Assembly (NCBI GenBank): GCA_030632625.1
Contig: DAOVUK010000108.1
Location: 1-8,574, forward strand
Source of the DNA: Gammaproteobacteria bacterium
GTDB lineage: Bacteria; Pseudomonadota; Gammaproteobacteria; GRL18
DNA length: 8,574 bases
Reading direction: 5' to 3'
Shown here: positions 7,015-8,574 of the stretch, piece after piece
How the letters are laid out: each line of letters starts with the position of its first letter
Position numbering within the stretch: the stretch's first letter is position 1
The notes under the pieces: generated by a model
What the model was told of the DNA's origin: nothing
Database searches by the model: none
What the model saw: the letters and a program-made list of their open reading frames with translations, nothing else
Position numbers and translations under genes: made by a program

Positions 7015-8574
7015 ATGGCTGTAAAGAAAAAACGGGTAAAAAAACAAACGGCTGCCTCTATTGGTAATGGCTGGTTGAGTACCGATGAAGAAGAAATTGA
7101 ACGTCGCCGCTTGCGCTCAATCGAAGAGTCATTAAGTGTCAGACGTATTCGAAACGGAACACTTAAAAATGAAACCATCTTCGGTGATTATCTGGTGTCA
7201 TCAGCAGATGACTCGCGCTCAGGGTTTCAATACACAGTCGAATATCGGGATAAACAACAGCGTATTAACACCTGTAGTTGTCCAGATTATCAAGTCAATG
7301 GTCTGGCAACCTGTAAACATATTGAACGTGTGTCACGATTTCTACTACGTAAAAAAACACCTCAAAAGAGAACCTGTACAGAACTTTTTCTCAATAGAGA
7401 TAGATGCTCAGCCTCTAATGAGCCAGTGATTGAAGTGCTCTGGGCGGATAATTTACGTGCTAATAGTAAGATAAAAAAAGTATTAATGCCTTATTTTTCG
7501 ACTGATAACACACTTCTGGTCCCCACGCTGGATGCCTACAGAACACTGGAAAAACACGTTTATCAAGCCTCTCTGCGTTCGGATCAAATTAAACTATCGG
7601 CACATATTATCCCCTGGCTTGAATACAAAGAACAAAGAACACAGGCTTCTATTAAACGCTCGGTCTATTTGAATGATGTGAATGAAGGTAAACGGGTTCG
7701 TCATATTGTTAATCATCCTCTATATGATTATCAAACGGAAGGGATGTTGCATCTGGCTTTTAAGGGCAGGGCGATTCTGGCGGATGAGATGGGATTGGGG
7801 AAAACCGTACAGGCAATTGCGGCCTGTGAGTTATTGAGACAGTTAAACGGGATTGAACGTGTTCTGGTCGTGAGTCCGGTTTCATTAAAAACCGAATGGG
7901 AAGAACAGATTAATAAATTCACCCATCTGCCTAACTTGATTGTCCAGGGTAACCGGGCTGAACGTTTGAAAAGCTATCAAAAGCCGTCTTTTTTTTACTT
8001 ATGTAATTATGAACAACTTTTATATGATGCTGATGATATTCAGAATGCGTTAATGCCTGATGTTATTATTTTGGATGAAGCTCAGCGTATTAAAAACTGG
8101 CAGACAAAAACGGCCCAGGTCGTAAAACGTCTGAAAAGTCCTAAGCTGTTTGTTCTGACAGGTACACCACTTGAAAATCGAATTGATGAAATTTATTCCA
8201 TTGCTCAGGTGGTTGACCCTCATCTCCTGGGGCCATTATTCCGTTTTAATCGAGACTTTTACCAGTTGGATGAGAAAGGTAAACCAACGGGGTATAAAAA
8301 TCTGGATAAATTACATCATCGTTTGCTCCCCATACTCTTAAGACGACGTAAGCATGATGTTGAAGATGAACTTCCGGATCGGATTAATAATACTTATTTC
8401 GTCAGTATGCATAAAGAACAATTTTTACGTTATGATGAATATAAAACAAAATTAGCTCGCTTGGTTCATAAGGCTAGAACTCGTCCCTTAAGTCCAGATG
8501 AATACAAAAGAATGCAAATGTATCTGGCTTGTATGCGGATGTTATGCGATACCCCTTATATCCTGGATCAGACG
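7015..8574 (+). CDS. SWIM zinc-finger SNF2-family helicase (partial, 3' end off the right edge)
   Basis: Open from ATG 7015 to the window edge, 520 codons with no stop. The basic N-terminus (MAVKKKRVKK) is followed by a SWIM-type zinc finger with ligands C87, C89, C100 and H102 in CSCPDYQVNGLATCKH. After a linker comes the SNF2 ATPase domain: DYQTEGM (Q-like motif, 238-244), Walker A DEMGLGKT at 257-264, VLVVSPVSL motif Ia near 283-291, Walker B DEAQ at 354-357, motif III LTGTPLEN at 381-388 and the SNF2-typical RRRKHDV at 443-449. The second RecA-like lobe is beyond the edge. Such proteins translocate on double-stranded DNA; SWIM fingers bind DNA or protein. The start is preceded by GCGAGTG, 9 bases before ATG, a weak Shine-Dalgarno. 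It is divergent from jetA across 131 bp. The specific role is unknown: housekeeping DNA remodelling or a defence role are both possible. Confidence 0.9.
   Translation, partial: MAVKKKRVKKQTAASIGNGWLSTDEEEIERRRLRSIEESLSVRRIRNGTLKNETIFGDYLVSSADDSRSGFQYTVEYRDKQQRINTCSCPDYQVNGLATCKHIERVSRFLLRKKTPQKRTCTELFLNRDRCSASNEPVIEVLWADNLRANSKIKKVLMPYFSTDNTLLVPTLDAYRTLEKHVYQASLRSDQIKLSAHIIPWLEYKEQRTQASIKRSVYLNDVNEGKRVRHIVNHPLYDYQTEGMLHLAFKGRAILADEMGLGKTVQAIAACELLRQLNGIERVLVVSPVSLKTEWEEQINKFTHLPNLIVQGNRAERLKSYQKPSFFYLCNYEQLLYDADDIQNALMPDVIILDEAQRIKNWQTKTAQVVKRLKSPKLFVLTGTPLENRIDEIYSIAQVVDPHLLGPLFRFNRDFYQLDEKGKPTGYKNLDKLHHRLLPILLRRRKHDVEDELPDRINNTYFVSMHKEQFLRYDEYKTKLARLVHKARTRPLSPDEYKRMQMYLACMRMLCDTPYILDQT

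Noticed and set aside
7010..7024. ATG at 7010 as an alternative helicase start
   Set aside because: It runs into a TAA after four codons. The ATG at 7015 opens the long frame.
7136..7429. 97-codon plus-strand open frame inside the SWIM-SNF2 gene
   Set aside because: It is out of frame with the helicase, which shows clear motifs through this whole region, and it has no recognisable features of its own.
1..8574. One SNF2 gene interrupted by insertion of the Wadjet cassette
   Set aside because: An interruption would put the helicase N-terminus on the left and the C-terminus on the right in this orientation. The observed order is the reverse.

Overview
The window is a chromosomal-type bacterial segment dominated by a complete type I Wadjet (JetABCD) anti-plasmid defence operon, framed on both sides by pieces of SNF2-family helicase genes. 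The moderately AT-rich composition, tight gene packing and JetABCD sequence style would fit a gammaproteobacterium, but there is no marker gene here that fixes the taxon; treat that as a guess.

Layout. Bases 1-140 (+) hold the last 45 codons of an SNF2-like helicase whose body lies off the left edge. From 124 to 6883 the minus strand carries four genes transcribed right to left in the canonical order jetA (6883-5423), jetB (5415-4720), jetC (4727-1320) and jetD (1323-124). They are spaced 7 bp apart or overlap by 8 and 4 bp, so they look like one translationally coupled operon. A 131 bp divergent gap (6884-7014) holds candidate promoters for both directions. From 7015 to the right edge (+) runs the first 520 codons of a SWIM zinc-finger SNF2 helicase, open at the edge.

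How the genes work together. In type I Wadjet, JetC is the SMC-type ATPase motor (MukB-like), JetA is the kleisin-like bridge (MukF-like), JetB is the KITE/winged-helix subunit (MukE-like), and JetD is the Toprim-containing nuclease. The complex extrudes loops on small closed-circular DNA and cleaves it, restricting plasmids. All ATPase and Toprim motifs that can be checked by eye are intact here, so the system looks functional. Whether the flanking SNF2 helicases cooperate with Wadjet, are paralogues of each other, or are simply defence-island neighbours cannot be decided from this window. Their placement in the same orientation on both sides is the least explained feature.

No tRNA, rRNA, CRISPR array, insertion sequence or integrase was seen. 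No stretch over 300 bases lacks a gene.
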